This document shows, in pieces, positions 38,308 to 47,237 of a DNA stretch of 64,000 nt (its first letter is position 1; each line of letters starts with the position of its first letter). Position numbers and translations under genes: made by a program. The notes beneath the pieces are model-generated. The model made no database searches. It was not told where the DNA came from and saw only the letters and a list, made by a program, of their open reading frames with translations. Origin of the DNA: Campylobacter helveticus (GTDB lineage Bacteria > Campylobacterota > Campylobacteria > Campylobacterales > Campylobacteraceae); NCBI RefSeq assembly GCF_002080395.1, contig NZ_CP020478.1:1376886-1440885 (forward strand). Reading direction: 5' to 3'.

Positions 38308-40245
38308 ATGGCACTAGGGACTTTATCAAGCTTAGGCTTTGCTTCAGGGGTTTTGACCCAAGACACGATTGACAAACTTAAAAAGGCAGAAGAGGCGGCG
38401 CGAGTCGACCCTTATACCAAAAAGGTCGAGGAAAATGCTGCTAAGCAAAAGGACTTAACCGAGATAAAAACTAAGCTTTTAGCTTTTCAAACAGCTGTTT
38501 CTTCGCTAGGAGATGCCACAGCTTTTGCAGCGAGAAAAGTGATAGCAAGCATCACAGAAAACCCACCCGCTAGTCTTAAGGCAGACTCTGGTGTGGCAGT
38601 GCAAAATATGCACATCGATGTGAAAAAACTTGCCGAAAAAGATGTGTATCAAAGTAAGGCTCTTAGTAATGAAACAGGCTTTGTCAATGCAAGTTTGAAA
38701 AATGAGCAGAAAATCACTTTCTTTCAAAATGGCAAAGAGTATGTTGTAACCATAGATAAAAACACGACTTATAAGGATTTAGCGGAGAAGATTAACACCG
38801 CAAGTGGAGGCAACATCATCGCTAAGGTCATCAACACAGGCGAAAAGCCTGATGGCTACCGCCTTACCATCACAAGTAAAGAAACAGGCGAGGATAATGC
38901 CATAAGCTTTTATCCGGGTTCTAAGGTGGAGGTAACTAACCAACAAACAGGAAAAAAAGAATGGAAATATCAAGAAAGCAATGAAGCTTCAAATATCTTT
39001 AAAAATTTAGGCTGGGAGCTTAATACTAGCACTTCTTTAAAACCTGAAGATGTGGAGAAAAATAAAAAGGGCTATGGACTAAAAGACCAGACAAATCACC
39101 TTAAAACAGCCAGCGATGCGGAATTTTTAATGGACGGAGTGAAAATGACTCGCCCAAGCAATACCATCACCGATATAGCCGTAGGACTTACGCTAACGCT
39201 TAATAAAACAGGTGAAATCAATTTCGATGTGCAGCAAGACACCGAAGCCTTAAGCAAGGCTATGGAGGATTTGGTAACGGCTTATAATGACTTGGTGGTC
39301 AATCTCAACGCCGCGACTGACTTTAATAGTGAAACAGGCGCAAAAGGAACTTTGCAAGGCGTTACAGAGGTCAATAGCATACGCTCAAGTATCATTTCGA
39401 CTCTCTTCGATTCTCAGCCTATCGAGGGTATAGTAAAAGATGAGAATGGTAACGATGTGCATACAACGGTAATGCTTTCTATGCAAGACTTTGGTATCAC
39501 AATGACTGAAAGCGGGACTTTGAATTTTTCAAAGAGTGAATTTGAAGAAAAGATGAAGGAAAACGCAGAATTTGCGGAAAGCTTTTTCTCTGGGGTAACC
39601 AAGTATAAAGATATAGACCATAAGGGCGATGTTATCAAACCAGATAATTTAAAACAAGATATAGAATTTAAACCGGGTGATTTTAAAATCGTCTTTAACG
39701 GCGAGGTGTTTGACCTAGGTAAAAATAAGGACGGCACAAATTTCAAACTCGCTGGAAAAGATGAAGCAGAGAGGATGAATAACCTTGTCGCTCACATCAA
39801 CAGCCTTGGTATAGATGGCTTGACGGTGAAAGCAGAGGCTGCGAAAGATGATAAGCAGCAAGACAGCTTCAAACTAAGCTTTCATAGTGAAAACGGCTCT
39901 GATTTTGCTATAGAGGGAAGTAAAAACTTCCTTAAGAAATTTGGCTTAAGCGAAACGAAAATCACAGCCCAGCCTATCGAGGGTAAGGGGATTTTTGCCC
40001 AGCTTAAAAATGTGCTTAAGGGTATGACGGATTCTGATGGCTCTATAACTAAATATGATGAGCATTTGACAAAGGATACTAAAAAACTCAACGAGTCTAA
40101 AGAATCCACTCAAGATATGATAAACAAGAGATATGAAACAATGCAAAATCAGTTTTTGCAGTATGAGGTCATCTTAAATAGACTTGATACGCAGCTTAAA
40201 ACCATAACTAATATGATTAACGCTGCGAATCAGTCTAATAGCTAA
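38308..40245 (+). CDS. fliD: Flagellar filament cap protein FliD
   Basis: 645 residues, secreted through the flagellar export system; it caps the filament and guides flagellin folding. N-terminal MALGTLSSLGFASGVLTQDTI and a C-terminal coiled coil (TKKLNESKESTQDMINKRYE, LDTQLKTITNMINAAN) form the D0/D1 core. The variable middle is exposed. I use ATG 38308 with AAGGAG in front; an upstream in-frame ATG at 38290 is unlikely. A normal flaG would end one base before it. Confidence 0.96.
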   Translation: MALGTLSSLGFASGVLTQDTIDKLKKAEEAARVDPYTKKVEENAAKQKDLTEIKTKLLAFQTAVSSLGDATAFAARKVIASITENPPASLKADSGVAVQNMHIDVKKLAEKDVYQSKALSNETGFVNASLKNEQKITFFQNGKEYVVTIDKNTTYKDLAEKINTASGGNIIAKVINTGEKPDGYRLTITSKETGEDNAISFYPGSKVEVTNQQTGKKEWKYQESNEASNIFKNLGWELNTSTSLKPEDVEKNKKGYGLKDQTNHLKTASDAEFLMDGVKMTRPSNTITDIAVGLTLTLNKTGEINFDVQQDTEALSKAMEDLVTAYNDLVVNLNAATDFNSETGAKGTLQGVTEVNSIRSSIISTLFDSQPIEGIVKDENGNDVHTTVMLSMQDFGITMTESGTLNFSKSEFEEKMKENAEFAESFFSGVTKYKDIDHKGDVIKPDNLKQDIEFKPGDFKIVFNGEVFDLGKNKDGTNFKLAGKDEAERMNNLVAHINSLGIDGLTVKAEAAKDDKQQDSFKLSFHSENGSDFAIEGSKNFLKKFGLSETKITAQPIEGKGIFAQLKNVLKGMTDSDGSITKYDEHLTKDTKKLNESKESTQDMINKRYETMQNQFLQYEVILNRLDTQLKTITNMINAANQSNS

Positions 40246-40251
40246 GGATAG

Positions 40252-40635
40252 ATGATGGAAAATAATCTAGCTTATAGCGTTTATTCAGAATCTCAAGTGG
40301 GGATAGAATCCCCACAAAGACTTGTTGAAATGCTTTATGAGGGAATTTTACGCTTTTGTGCGAGGGCGAAACACGCCATAAGAAACGAAGATATCGAACA
40401 AAGGGTGCATTTTATCAAGCGTGTAACGGCTATTTTTATCGAGCTTACAAATAATTTAGACTATGAAAAGGGTGGCGAGGTCGCTTTTTACTTAGCGGGA
40501 CTTTACACAAGAGAAATTCAGCTGTTATCTTTAGCAAATTTAGAAAATAGCGAGGAAAAAATCGATGAGGTTATCAATGTAACCAAAGGGCTTTTAGAGG
40601 CTTGGAGAGAAGTGCATAGTAATGAAAATCAATGA
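40252..40635 (+). CDS. fliS: Flagellin export chaperone FliS
   Basis: 127 residues: MMENNLAYSVYSESQVGIESPQ start and LVEMLYEGILRF, NLDYEKGGEVAFYLAGLY, the FliS four-helix bundle. It binds the flagellin C-terminus in the cytoplasm and prevents early polymerisation. Six bases after fliD; overlaps the next small gene by 14. Starts at 40252 or 40255 are equally possible. Confidence 0.95.
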   Translation: MMENNLAYSVYSESQVGIESPQRLVEMLYEGILRFCARAKHAIRNEDIEQRVHFIKRVTAIFIELTNNLDYEKGGEVAFYLAGLYTREIQLLSLANLENSEEKIDEVINVTKGLLEAWREVHSNENQ

Positions 40636-40891
40636 GTGGATTAAGGAATTTAAAATCGCTCTTATCGAAGAGGATATTAGTAAGATAGAGGCTTTATCTT
40701 CTACTTTAGATTTAAAGGCTATGGTGGAGGATTTAAATGATGATGAAAGCTTAAGAGAGAATTTAAATTCTTTACTCCCCCAGCTCGAGGCTCTTTTAAA
40801 AGAGGCGTTCGTGATAGTCGGCGTTAAAAAGGACTATCAAGCCGTAGAACTACAAAAATTTCAAAAAGCACTCAATTATATCAAAGCATAG
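40622..40891 (+). CDS. Small helical protein downstream of fliS
   Basis: 89 residues, acidic, all-helical composition (MKINEWIKEFKIALIEEDISKIEAL). It occupies the position where FliT-like chaperones often lie after fliS, but I see no clear FliT motif, so this is position only. Its stop codon touches the 3' end of the opposing rnpB gene. Confidence 0.7.
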   Translation: MKINEWIKEFKIALIEEDISKIEALSSTLDLKAMVEDLNDDESLRENLNSLLPQLEALLKEAFVIVGVKKDYQAVELQKFQKALNYIKA

Positions 40892-41200
40892 CGATAAGCC
40901 GAGTTCTGTCGTGAATGCTCATTTATCTAGTTTTGTTTTTGCAAACAAAATCAAGCGAAGGGTTAAAATAAAGACGATAACCACCCCTTCTTGCTGCACA
41001 TTGGGTTTACATAGCCGACTTTGTTGCCAAAATCGCTGGTGGGCTCTTACCCCGCCGTTTCACCTTTTCCGCTTTCGCGGTAGTTTGCTTTCTGTTGCAC
41101 TTTCCCTTAGGTTACCCTAGCCATCTGTTAGATGGAATGCTTGTCTTTTGCAGCTCGGACTTTCCTCTTCTTGCGAAGCGAGCATTTACTATGCTTTGAG
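40889..41200 (-). ncRNA. rnpB: RNase P RNA, bacterial class A
   Basis: The minus strand carries the universally conserved RNase P elements in order: AGAGGAAAGTCCGAGC (5' arm of P4 and flank), ACAGAAAGCAAACTACC, GGTAAGAGCCCACC, and the 3' end GACAGAACTCGGCTTATC, which pairs back with the 5' conserved block. The RNA processes tRNA 5' ends with protein RnpA. The 5' end is estimated from a TAGAAT box at 41207-41212, the 3' end from the conserved terminal sequence. Length about 312 nt. A 69-codon frame on the other strand here is a shadow. Confidence 0.95.
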
Positions 41201-41206
41201 CTGGTA

Positions 41207-41212
41207 ATTCTA
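41207..41212 (-). promoter_or_regulatory. -10 box for rnpB
   Basis: TAGAAT on the minus strand within CGCTAGAATT, the same extended form as before ruvB and efp. It sits seven bases before the estimated RNA 5' end. Confidence 0.55.
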
Positions 41213-41260
41213 GCGAAAAAATCTTAATGCAACTCATTTATAAATTTACTTTTTTTATCT

Positions 41261-41266
41261 TATAAT
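41261..41266 (+). promoter_or_regulatory. -10 box for the broken pyruvyl transferase gene
   Basis: TATAAT 24 bases upstream of the start codon, with an AT-rich upstream region. It lies back to back with the rnpB promoter. Confidence 0.5.
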
Positions 41267-41290
41267 TTTTATCTTTTGAAAGGGGATTTG

Positions 41291-42396
41291 ATGCTAATGA
41301 ATTTAAAACATAAAAAAAGCGTTTTGTTTAAGAAACTTCACAACGCTCTTGGGCTTGATAAAATTCAAAAAAATATAGAGCTTATAGAAAGAAGGCAATT
41401 TTTACATCTTTTTACGCAAAGTAGCCAAAATGCTGAAGAAAAGGATTTTAAAGAGAATCATTTCGTGCTATTTGATTATTCTCATCATACTTATCTTGGC
41501 TATCATAATCTTGGAGACTTTATCCAAACTATCGCCACAAAAGCTGCCATTGAGAAAAAATTTGCCGAGCCAAATTTTGAGTATTTTAGTAATGAGAGCC
41601 TTATGTTTAAACGAGGTGGTGGCATTGTCATTATGCAAGGCTATTTTTCACTGAGTAATAATTTTCTCCCACCGCCTAATGTTTTATGCGTTTTTATCGG
41701 CACACATTTTAACCCTCAGGCGATGAATTTTATACAATTTTTCAACGCACATTTTCCGTATTATTTTAAAAATAAAGATATAGGTTGCAGGGATATTTTT
41801 ACCTTAGAATTTTGTAAAAAAATGGGCTTTAACGCTTATTTTTCCGCTGCCTTACCCTTACTTTTGATAAACGAGAAGAAAGCGCGGGGCAAGATAAAAT
41901 CTTTTTTGTGAATATCGATGAAAGAATTTTACCTTTTATCCCAGAAAATTTACGCAAAAATGCCGAATTTATCAATCAAAAATCCATAAAGCTAGAAGAA
42001 GAACCAAGCTTTAGTCAAGAGCATTTTTTTAACAAAACGCAGAATTTACTAAGACGCTATAAAAATGAAGCAAAGCTTGTCGTTACCACAGGGCTTCACA
42101 TCGCATCCCCTTGCACAGCTATGGGAATTCCTGTTGTTTTAATCGCGTTAAATGATGAGCAAATTGACCGCTTTTCAGCTTTAAAGGACATTATCCCTAT
42201 TTACACCAGAACGCAATTAGAGCAAGGTGGCGTTGATTTCGCCCCTAAAGTTCCAAATATAGAAGATTTAAAAGAGGCTATGCTAGAAAATGTCAAACTA
42301 AGCGTTGCTAAGGAAAGAGGCGAGGAAGTCGATACGCAAAGACTTAAAGAACTGCGTGAATTCATAGCAAATTACAAGACAAGTCGCTTTCATTAA
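41291..42396 (+). pseudogene. Polysaccharide pyruvyl transferase family protein, frameshifted
   Basis: The first frame (ATG 41291 after AAAGGGGAT, to 41911) holds YLGYHNLGDFIQT, FKRGGGIVIMQG and IGCRDIFTLEFCKKMGF. The second (about 41850-42396) holds CLTLTFDKREESAG, DKIFFVNIDERI and LVVTTGLHIASPCTAMGIP. Together these are the ordered motifs of one PS_pyruv_trans protein of about 368 residues. The frames switch near 41850: one missing base in TTTTCCGCTGCC would restore YFSxCLTLTF. A single-base deletion (for example GCTTGC to GCTGC) explains it. The family adds pyruvate to cell-surface sugars; no glycan cluster is next to it. Confidence 0.8.
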
Positions 42397-42415
42397 ATTT
42401 TAAAAGAATTTTAGC

Positions 42416-42421
42416 TAGAAT
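42416..42421 (+). promoter_or_regulatory. -10 box for efp
   Basis: TAGAAT in TTTTAGCTAGAATT, 31 bases before the efp start; the extended -10 form is shared with ruvB and rnpB. Confidence 0.55.
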
Positions 42422-42452
42422 TCGCGTTTTATTAAATTAACAAGGAAAAATT

Positions 42453-43022
42453 ATGGCAACTTATTCAATGGGTGATTTAAAAAAAGGGCTTAAGATAGAA
42501 ATTGACGGCGTTCCGTTTAAGATAGTAGAGTATCAACATGTAAAACCGGGCAAGGGACCGGCTTTTGTCCGCGTGAAAATCAAGTCTTTTATAGACGGCA
42601 AGGTTTTGGAAAAAACTATCCACGCAGGAGATAAATGCGAAGCTCCAAATTTAGAACAAAAAACTATGCAGTATCTCTATGATGATGGAGAAAATTGTCA
42701 ATTTATGGATACGCAAAGTTACGAGCAAGTGGCTATCAGCGATGATGATGTGGGCGAGGCTAAAAAATGGATGCTTGATGGTATGATGGTCGAAGTGCTT
42801 TTTCACAATGGCAAAGCCATAGGCGTGGAAGTGCCTCAAGTAGTTGAGCTTAAAATCATCGAAACCGCTCCAAATTTCAAAGGCGATACACAAGGCTCAA
42901 ATAAAAAACCCGCCACGCTTGAAACAGGTGCTGTGGTGCAAATCCCTTTTCATGTTTTAGAGGGCGAAGTAATACGCGTGGATACTTCAAGAGGCGAGTA
43001 TATAGAAAAAGCAAATAAATAA
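42453..43022 (+). CDS. efp: Elongation factor P
   Basis: 189 residues with three OB-like domains; relieves ribosome stalling at polyproline. The modification loop [10 protein letters not shown] places Lys34 where EpmA/EpmB beta-lysylation occurs. RBS CAAGGA. The start codon of uvrA overlaps its stop (TAATG). Confidence 0.97.
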   Translation: MATYSMGDLKKGLKIEIDGVPFKIVEYQHVKPGKGPAFVRVKIKSFIDGKVLEKTIHAGDKCEAPNLEQKTMQYLYDDGENCQFMDTQSYEQVAISDDDVGEAKKWMLDGMMVEVLFHNGKAIGVEVPQVVELKIIETAPNFKGDTQGSNKKPATLETGAVVQIPFHVLEGEVIRVDTSRGEYIEKANK

Positions 43023-45826
43023 TGATAAAAATCATCGGTGCAAGAGAAAATAATCTCAAAAATATCAATCTTAACCTACCTAAAAATAAACTCATCGTTT
43101 TCACAGGCTTAAGCGGTAGCGGTAAATCTACCCTTGCCTTTGGCACACTTTATGCCGAGGGACAACGCCGCTACATTGAAAGCTTAAGTGCTTATGCAAG
43201 GCAGTTTTTAGATAAGGTAGGCAAACCAGAAGTCGATAAAATCGAGGGCTTAACCCCAGCCATAGCGATTGACCAAAAGACTACCTCTAAAAATCCCCGT
43301 TCCACAGTGGGAACGATAACAGAAATTTATGATTATTTGCGTTTGCTCTATGCAAGGGTAGGAATGCAGCATTGTCATCAATGTGGAGAAAAAATTTCTT
43401 CGATGAGTGCAGCGGACATTGTCAGCGAAATTTTAAAACTTCCAAAAGGTGCTAAAATCATCATCTACGCTCCGCTTGTGCGTGATAAAAAGGGAACTTA
43501 TACGGATTTACTTGAAAATTTACGCAATAAAGGCTATATAAGGGCGCAAATTGACGGCGTTTTGGTGCGGCTTGATGAGGATATCGAACTCGCTAAAACC
43601 AAAAAGCACACGATAAAACTTGTCATTGATAGAATTGAAGTGCAAGAGAATCTTCTCGCTCGCCTTGCAAGTGATATAGAAAAAGGCTTGGAGGAAAGTT
43701 TTGGGGAGATTGAACTTGAGGTTTTAAACGCTGAAGAGCTTGGAATTTCAAAGCATTATCATTATAGTGAGCATTGCGCGTGTTTTGCTTGTAAAATTTC
43801 TTTTACTCCGCTTGAGCCACTGAGCTTTTCTTTTAATTCTCCAAAGGGAGCATGTGAGGCTTGTGATGGACTTGGAATTCGTTATACTTTAGATATGAAG
43901 AAAATCATTGATGAAAATTTAAGCCTTGAAAATGGGGCGATTAAAACGATGTATGGTTTTAATAAAAGCTATTATTATAAATTCCTCATCGCTTTTTGCG
44001 AGCAAAATCAAATTCCTACTAAAATCCCTTTTTGTGAGCTTAGTGAAGAGCAAAAAAGGCTTATTTACTATGGCAATGCGAAGCAGATTGAGTTTTTTTG
44101 GAAAAGAAACCGCCTAAAACGCACTTTCGAGGGCGTGGTAAAGATAGCTTATGATATGCTTAAAGATGAAAAAGATTTAAATGATTATATGAGCGAGAAA
44201 ATTTGCAAGGACTGCGGCGGACATCGATTAAAACCTCAAAGTTTAGCCGTAAATGTAGCAGATAAGGGCTTGGGTGAAATTTTAGATATGAGTGTGGAGG
44301 ACTGCACGGCATTTTTTTCTAAAGAGAGAAATTTTGCGTATTTAAACGAGCAGGAAAAACTCATTGCAAAGCCTATTTTAAAGGAAATTAACGAAAGGCT
44401 TTTTTTCCTTTATGATGTGGGGCTTGGCTATCTTAGCTTGGGGCGAGATGCAAGAAGCATTAGTGGGGGTGAGGCACAAAGAATTCGCATTGCCTCTCAA
44501 ATTGGTAGCGGACTTAGCGGAGTGATGTATGTGCTTGATGAGCCTAGCATAGGACTTCACGAAAGAGATACGGCAAAACTCATCAAAACGCTAAGAAATT
44601 TGCAAGAAAAGGGTAATACTCTCATCGTAGTTGAGCACGATAAGATGACGATTGAGGAGGCAGATTTCATCGTAGATATCGGTCCTAGAGCTGGGAAATT
44701 TGGCGGGGAAGTCGTTTTTGTAGGCACTTACAAAGAATTGCTAAAAAGCAAAAGCGAAACCGCTCTTTATATGAGTGGAAAAAAGCAAATTTCACACTCT
44801 TTAAATCGTCCTCAAAAAGAATGGCTTAAACTAAAAAATGTCAGTATTAATAATATTAAAAATTTAAATGCGAATTTTCCTTTGCAAAATTTAGTCGCCA
44901 TCACAGGTGTTTCAGGCTCTGGAAAAAGTTCGCTTATCCTTCAAACCTTACTTCCTTTTGCCCAAGAAGCACTTAATCACGCTAAAAAAGTTAAAAAACT
45001 TGGTGGTGTGGAGATTGAGGGACTTGAGCTTTTGGATAAGGTGATTTATCTAGACCAAAGTCCTATAGGACGCACCCCTCGCTCAAACCCAGCTACCTAC
45101 ACAGGAGCGATGGACGAGATAAGAAATCTTTTTGCCGCTACGAAAGAAGCCAAAATGAGAGGTTATAAGGCTGGGCGTTTTTCTTTTAATGTCAAGGGTG
45201 GGCGTTGTGAAAAGTGTAGTGGCGATGGGGAGATTAAGATAGAAATGCACTTTTTACCCGATGTAATGGTAGTTTGTGATACTTGCAAGGGGAAAAGATA
45301 TAACGACGCCACTTTAGAGATAAAATATAAGGGCAAAAATATCAGTGAAATTTTAAATATGAGTATTTTGGAGGCAAATGAATTTTTTACTTCTGTGCCT
45401 AAGATTAAGCAGAAATTAGACACTCTTGTTAAGGTGGGGCTTGACTACCTTACCTTAGGGCAAAATGCTACGACTTTAAGTGGGGGCGAAGCACAAAGAA
45501 TCAAACTCGCAAAAGAATTAAGCCGCAGTGATACAGGCAAAACGCTTTATATCCTTGATGAGCCAACAACGGGACTTCATTTTGATGATGTGAGTAAGCT
45601 CATAGCTGTTTTGCAGCATTTGGTGGAGCTTAAAAATTCAGTTTTTGTGATAGAGCATAATTTAGATGTGATTAAAAACGCTGATTATATCATTGATATG
45701 GGTCCTGAGGGTGGTGTAAAAGGCGGTAAAATCATAGCGGAGGGTAATGTAGCAACCCTAGCTAAAGCCCACAAAAAAAGCTATACGGGACATTATCTTA
45801 ATTTAGAATTGAAGAATTACAAGTGA
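43022..45826 (+). CDS. uvrA: Excinuclease ABC subunit A
   Basis: 934 residues. Two ABC modules: Walker A GLSGSGKSTLAFGTLYAEG (N) and GVSGSGKSSLILQT (C), each with LSGGEAQRI signatures and Walker B (YVLDEPSIGLH and YILDEPTTGLH). Zinc sites appear at CHQCG...CKDCGG-type pairs and CEKC...CDTCKG. It detects damaged DNA with UvrB. Normal length. Its last codons overlap the GTG start of the NYN gene. Confidence 0.98.
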   Translation: MIKIIGARENNLKNINLNLPKNKLIVFTGLSGSGKSTLAFGTLYAEGQRRYIESLSAYARQFLDKVGKPEVDKIEGLTPAIAIDQKTTSKNPRSTVGTITEIYDYLRLLYARVGMQHCHQCGEKISSMSAADIVSEILKLPKGAKIIIYAPLVRDKKGTYTDLLENLRNKGYIRAQIDGVLVRLDEDIELAKTKKHTIKLVIDRIEVQENLLARLASDIEKGLEESFGEIELEVLNAEELGISKHYHYSEHCACFACKISFTPLEPLSFSFNSPKGACEACDGLGIRYTLDMKKIIDENLSLENGAIKTMYGFNKSYYYKFLIAFCEQNQIPTKIPFCELSEEQKRLIYYGNAKQIEFFWKRNRLKRTFEGVVKIAYDMLKDEKDLNDYMSEKICKDCGGHRLKPQSLAVNVADKGLGEILDMSVEDCTAFFSKERNFAYLNEQEKLIAKPILKEINERLFFLYDVGLGYLSLGRDARSISGGEAQRIRIASQIGSGLSGVMYVLDEPSIGLHERDTAKLIKTLRNLQEKGNTLIVVEHDKMTIEEADFIVDIGPRAGKFGGEVVFVGTYKELLKSKSETALYMSGKKQISHSLNRPQKEWLKLKNVSINNIKNLNANFPLQNLVAITGVSGSGKSSLILQTLLPFAQEALNHAKKVKKLGGVEIEGLELLDKVIYLDQSPIGRTPRSNPATYTGAMDEIRNLFAATKEAKMRGYKAGRFSFNVKGGRCEKCSGDGEIKIEMHFLPDVMVVCDTCKGKRYNDATLEIKYKGKNISEILNMSILEANEFFTSVPKIKQKLDTLVKVGLDYLTLGQNATTLSGGEAQRIKLAKELSRSDTGKTLYILDEPTTGLHFDDVSKLIAVLQHLVELKNSVFVIEHNLDVIKNADYIIDMGPEGGVKGGKIIAEGNVATLAKAHKKSYTGHYLNLELKNYK

Positions 45827-46356
45827 AAGAGAATTTAAAAGCTTATTTAATAGACGCGGAAAATGTGAGTCCGCATAATTTTTTTAAAAAATATAAATTT
45901 AAAAAAGATGAAAAAAATATCTTTTATATCGTAGGAAATTCGCATTTGCATTTTGATACGCGTAGCTTAAAGGTTCTTAGTAAGACAAAATATGAAATTT
46001 TTACTTTCGACCACCCCAGCAAGGATTATGCTGATAAAATCATCCTAACCCTACTTGGGATTTTGGCGACAAAAAAGAAAATTACGGACATTTACATCAT
46101 CAGCAATGATAAAATTTTTGAAAATCTTGAGTATATGTATGAGTTTTTTGGTAAGGAAATTCATCTTATTCATATTCAAAAAGAAGAGCCTTTTTTTCTC
46201 AAGCACGAAGAAGAAATTTTAAAGCTTTTGGAAAAAGCGAAAAGCAAAAGTGAATTTCATACCTTTTTGCAGAAAAAATACTACAAATCAGCGGCGGAAA
46301 TTTACCGCTTTATTAAAAAAATGCGCCCAGAGCTTTTAAAAACACTCAATGCTTGA
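45823..46356 (+). CDS. NYN/PIN-like domain protein
   Basis: 177 residues, GTG start. N-terminal KAYLIDAENVSP is the metal-binding first strand of NYN/PIN nucleases; a second acidic strand is DIYIISNDKIFENL, matching the SxDxDF-type site. A C-terminal helical region (residues 120-177) is separate. Probably an RNase; no target known. It overlaps the next gene by eight bases. A decayed sequence with a similar start motif lies 550 bases downstream. Confidence 0.75.
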   Translation: MKENLKAYLIDAENVSPHNFFKKYKFKKDEKNIFYIVGNSHLHFDTRSLKVLSKTKYEIFTFDHPSKDYADKIILTLLGILATKKKITDIYIISNDKIFENLEYMYEFFGKEIHLIHIQKEEPFFLKHEEEILKLLEKAKSKSEFHTFLQKKYYKSAAEIYRFIKKMRPELLKTLNA

Positions 46357-46789
46357 TTTTTTTTATAGCGATTTAAGCTATGTCGGGCTTTTTATCGTCT
46401 CTTTTCTCTCTTCCACGCTTTTGCCTTTGGCGAGTGAAGCTTTTGTTTTGGCTTTTATTAAATTTGATTTTAATCCCATCCTAGTGCTTTTTGTGGCTAC
46501 TTTAGCCAACACACTAGGAAGTCTTAGCACTTATGCTCTAGCTTATCTTGGCAAGGAAAAAGTTTTACAAAAATACTTTGCTTCATCTTTAAAAAAACTA
46601 GAAAATTACACGCTAAATTTTTACAAATTTGGAGGAATTTTTGCTTTTTTAAGCTTTTTGCCCTTAGTGGGCGATATTTTTGTGCTAGGGCTTGGCTTTG
46701 CAAAATATCCTATATTAAAAGTTGCTTTTTTCATCGCTTTGGGTAAATTTAGCCGCTATTTTTTCTTAGTTTGGATTGCTTTAAACTAA
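46349..46789 (+). CDS. YqaA-like small DedA-family membrane protein
   Basis: 146 residues with four hydrophobic segments and the family pattern SSTLLPLASEAFVLAF, then NTLGSLSTYALAYLGK and FLSFLPLVGDIFVLGLGF. Short members of the VTT/DedA superfamily act in membrane lipid or proton homeostasis; the precise role is unknown. Start ATG 46349 lies within the NYN gene end. Confidence 0.82.
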   Translation: MLDFFYSDLSYVGLFIVSFLSSTLLPLASEAFVLAFIKFDFNPILVLFVATLANTLGSLSTYALAYLGKEKVLQKYFASSLKKLENYTLNFYKFGGIFAFLSFLPLVGDIFVLGLGFAKYPILKVAFFIALGKFSRYFFLVWIALN

Positions 46790-46795
46790 TATTTT

Positions 46796-47140
46796 ATGTT
46801 TTTTAACTTTGAAAAAAGCTGTAAGCAAAAGACATTTAGTCACCTTGATAACATAAAACGCGATAAATCTCAAATATCAATCTAAAAGCTCACTAAGGTA
46901 AAAATTTTCATAGATTTCGAAAATTTCCATCATCTTAATTTGGAAACAACTAAGAAATCCATCATCGTTTTTAAATAAGATAAAAAACTAACACTAAAAC
47001 ATATCAGAAATAAATCTTGTTGCATTTGGCATTATTCATCACATACAAACCGCTCTACCGCAACTACTTAAAAAGCAAAAACTACAAAATGTAGCAACAA
47101 GTAAGATAACAAATTTCTAGTATTATGTAAGCTTACAGCG
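46796..47140 (+). pseudogene. Gene-free stretch with possible decayed NYN/PIN-type gene
   Basis: No intact gene lies between 46790 and 47237. On the plus strand a short frame from 46898 reads KIFIDFENFHHLNLETTKKSI before a stop, resembling the start motif of PIN_7/NYN proteins (FIDFEN). A 29-codon frame (46796-46885) precedes it, and after 46980 neighbouring frames carry disconnected fragments. The rest (about 47140-47237) shows nothing recognisable. Multiple stops suggest a gene lost long ago; the identification depends on one short motif. Confidence 0.35.
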
Positions 47141-47237
47141 TCACAATAATACTTTCCACATATCCCATATACACTTATATAACACAAAATATTCAAATAA
47201 AACAATGCAAATTTAACCGTGCAACCCTCTAAAAATT

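Noticed and set aside
40911-41120. 69-codon frame on the plus strand
   Set aside because: Lies on the complement of rnpB; conserved RNA blocks explain the sequence.
46790-47237. tRNA or IS element in the gene-free stretch
   Set aside because: No cloverleaf arms, no CCA end, no terminal inverted repeats found by eye.
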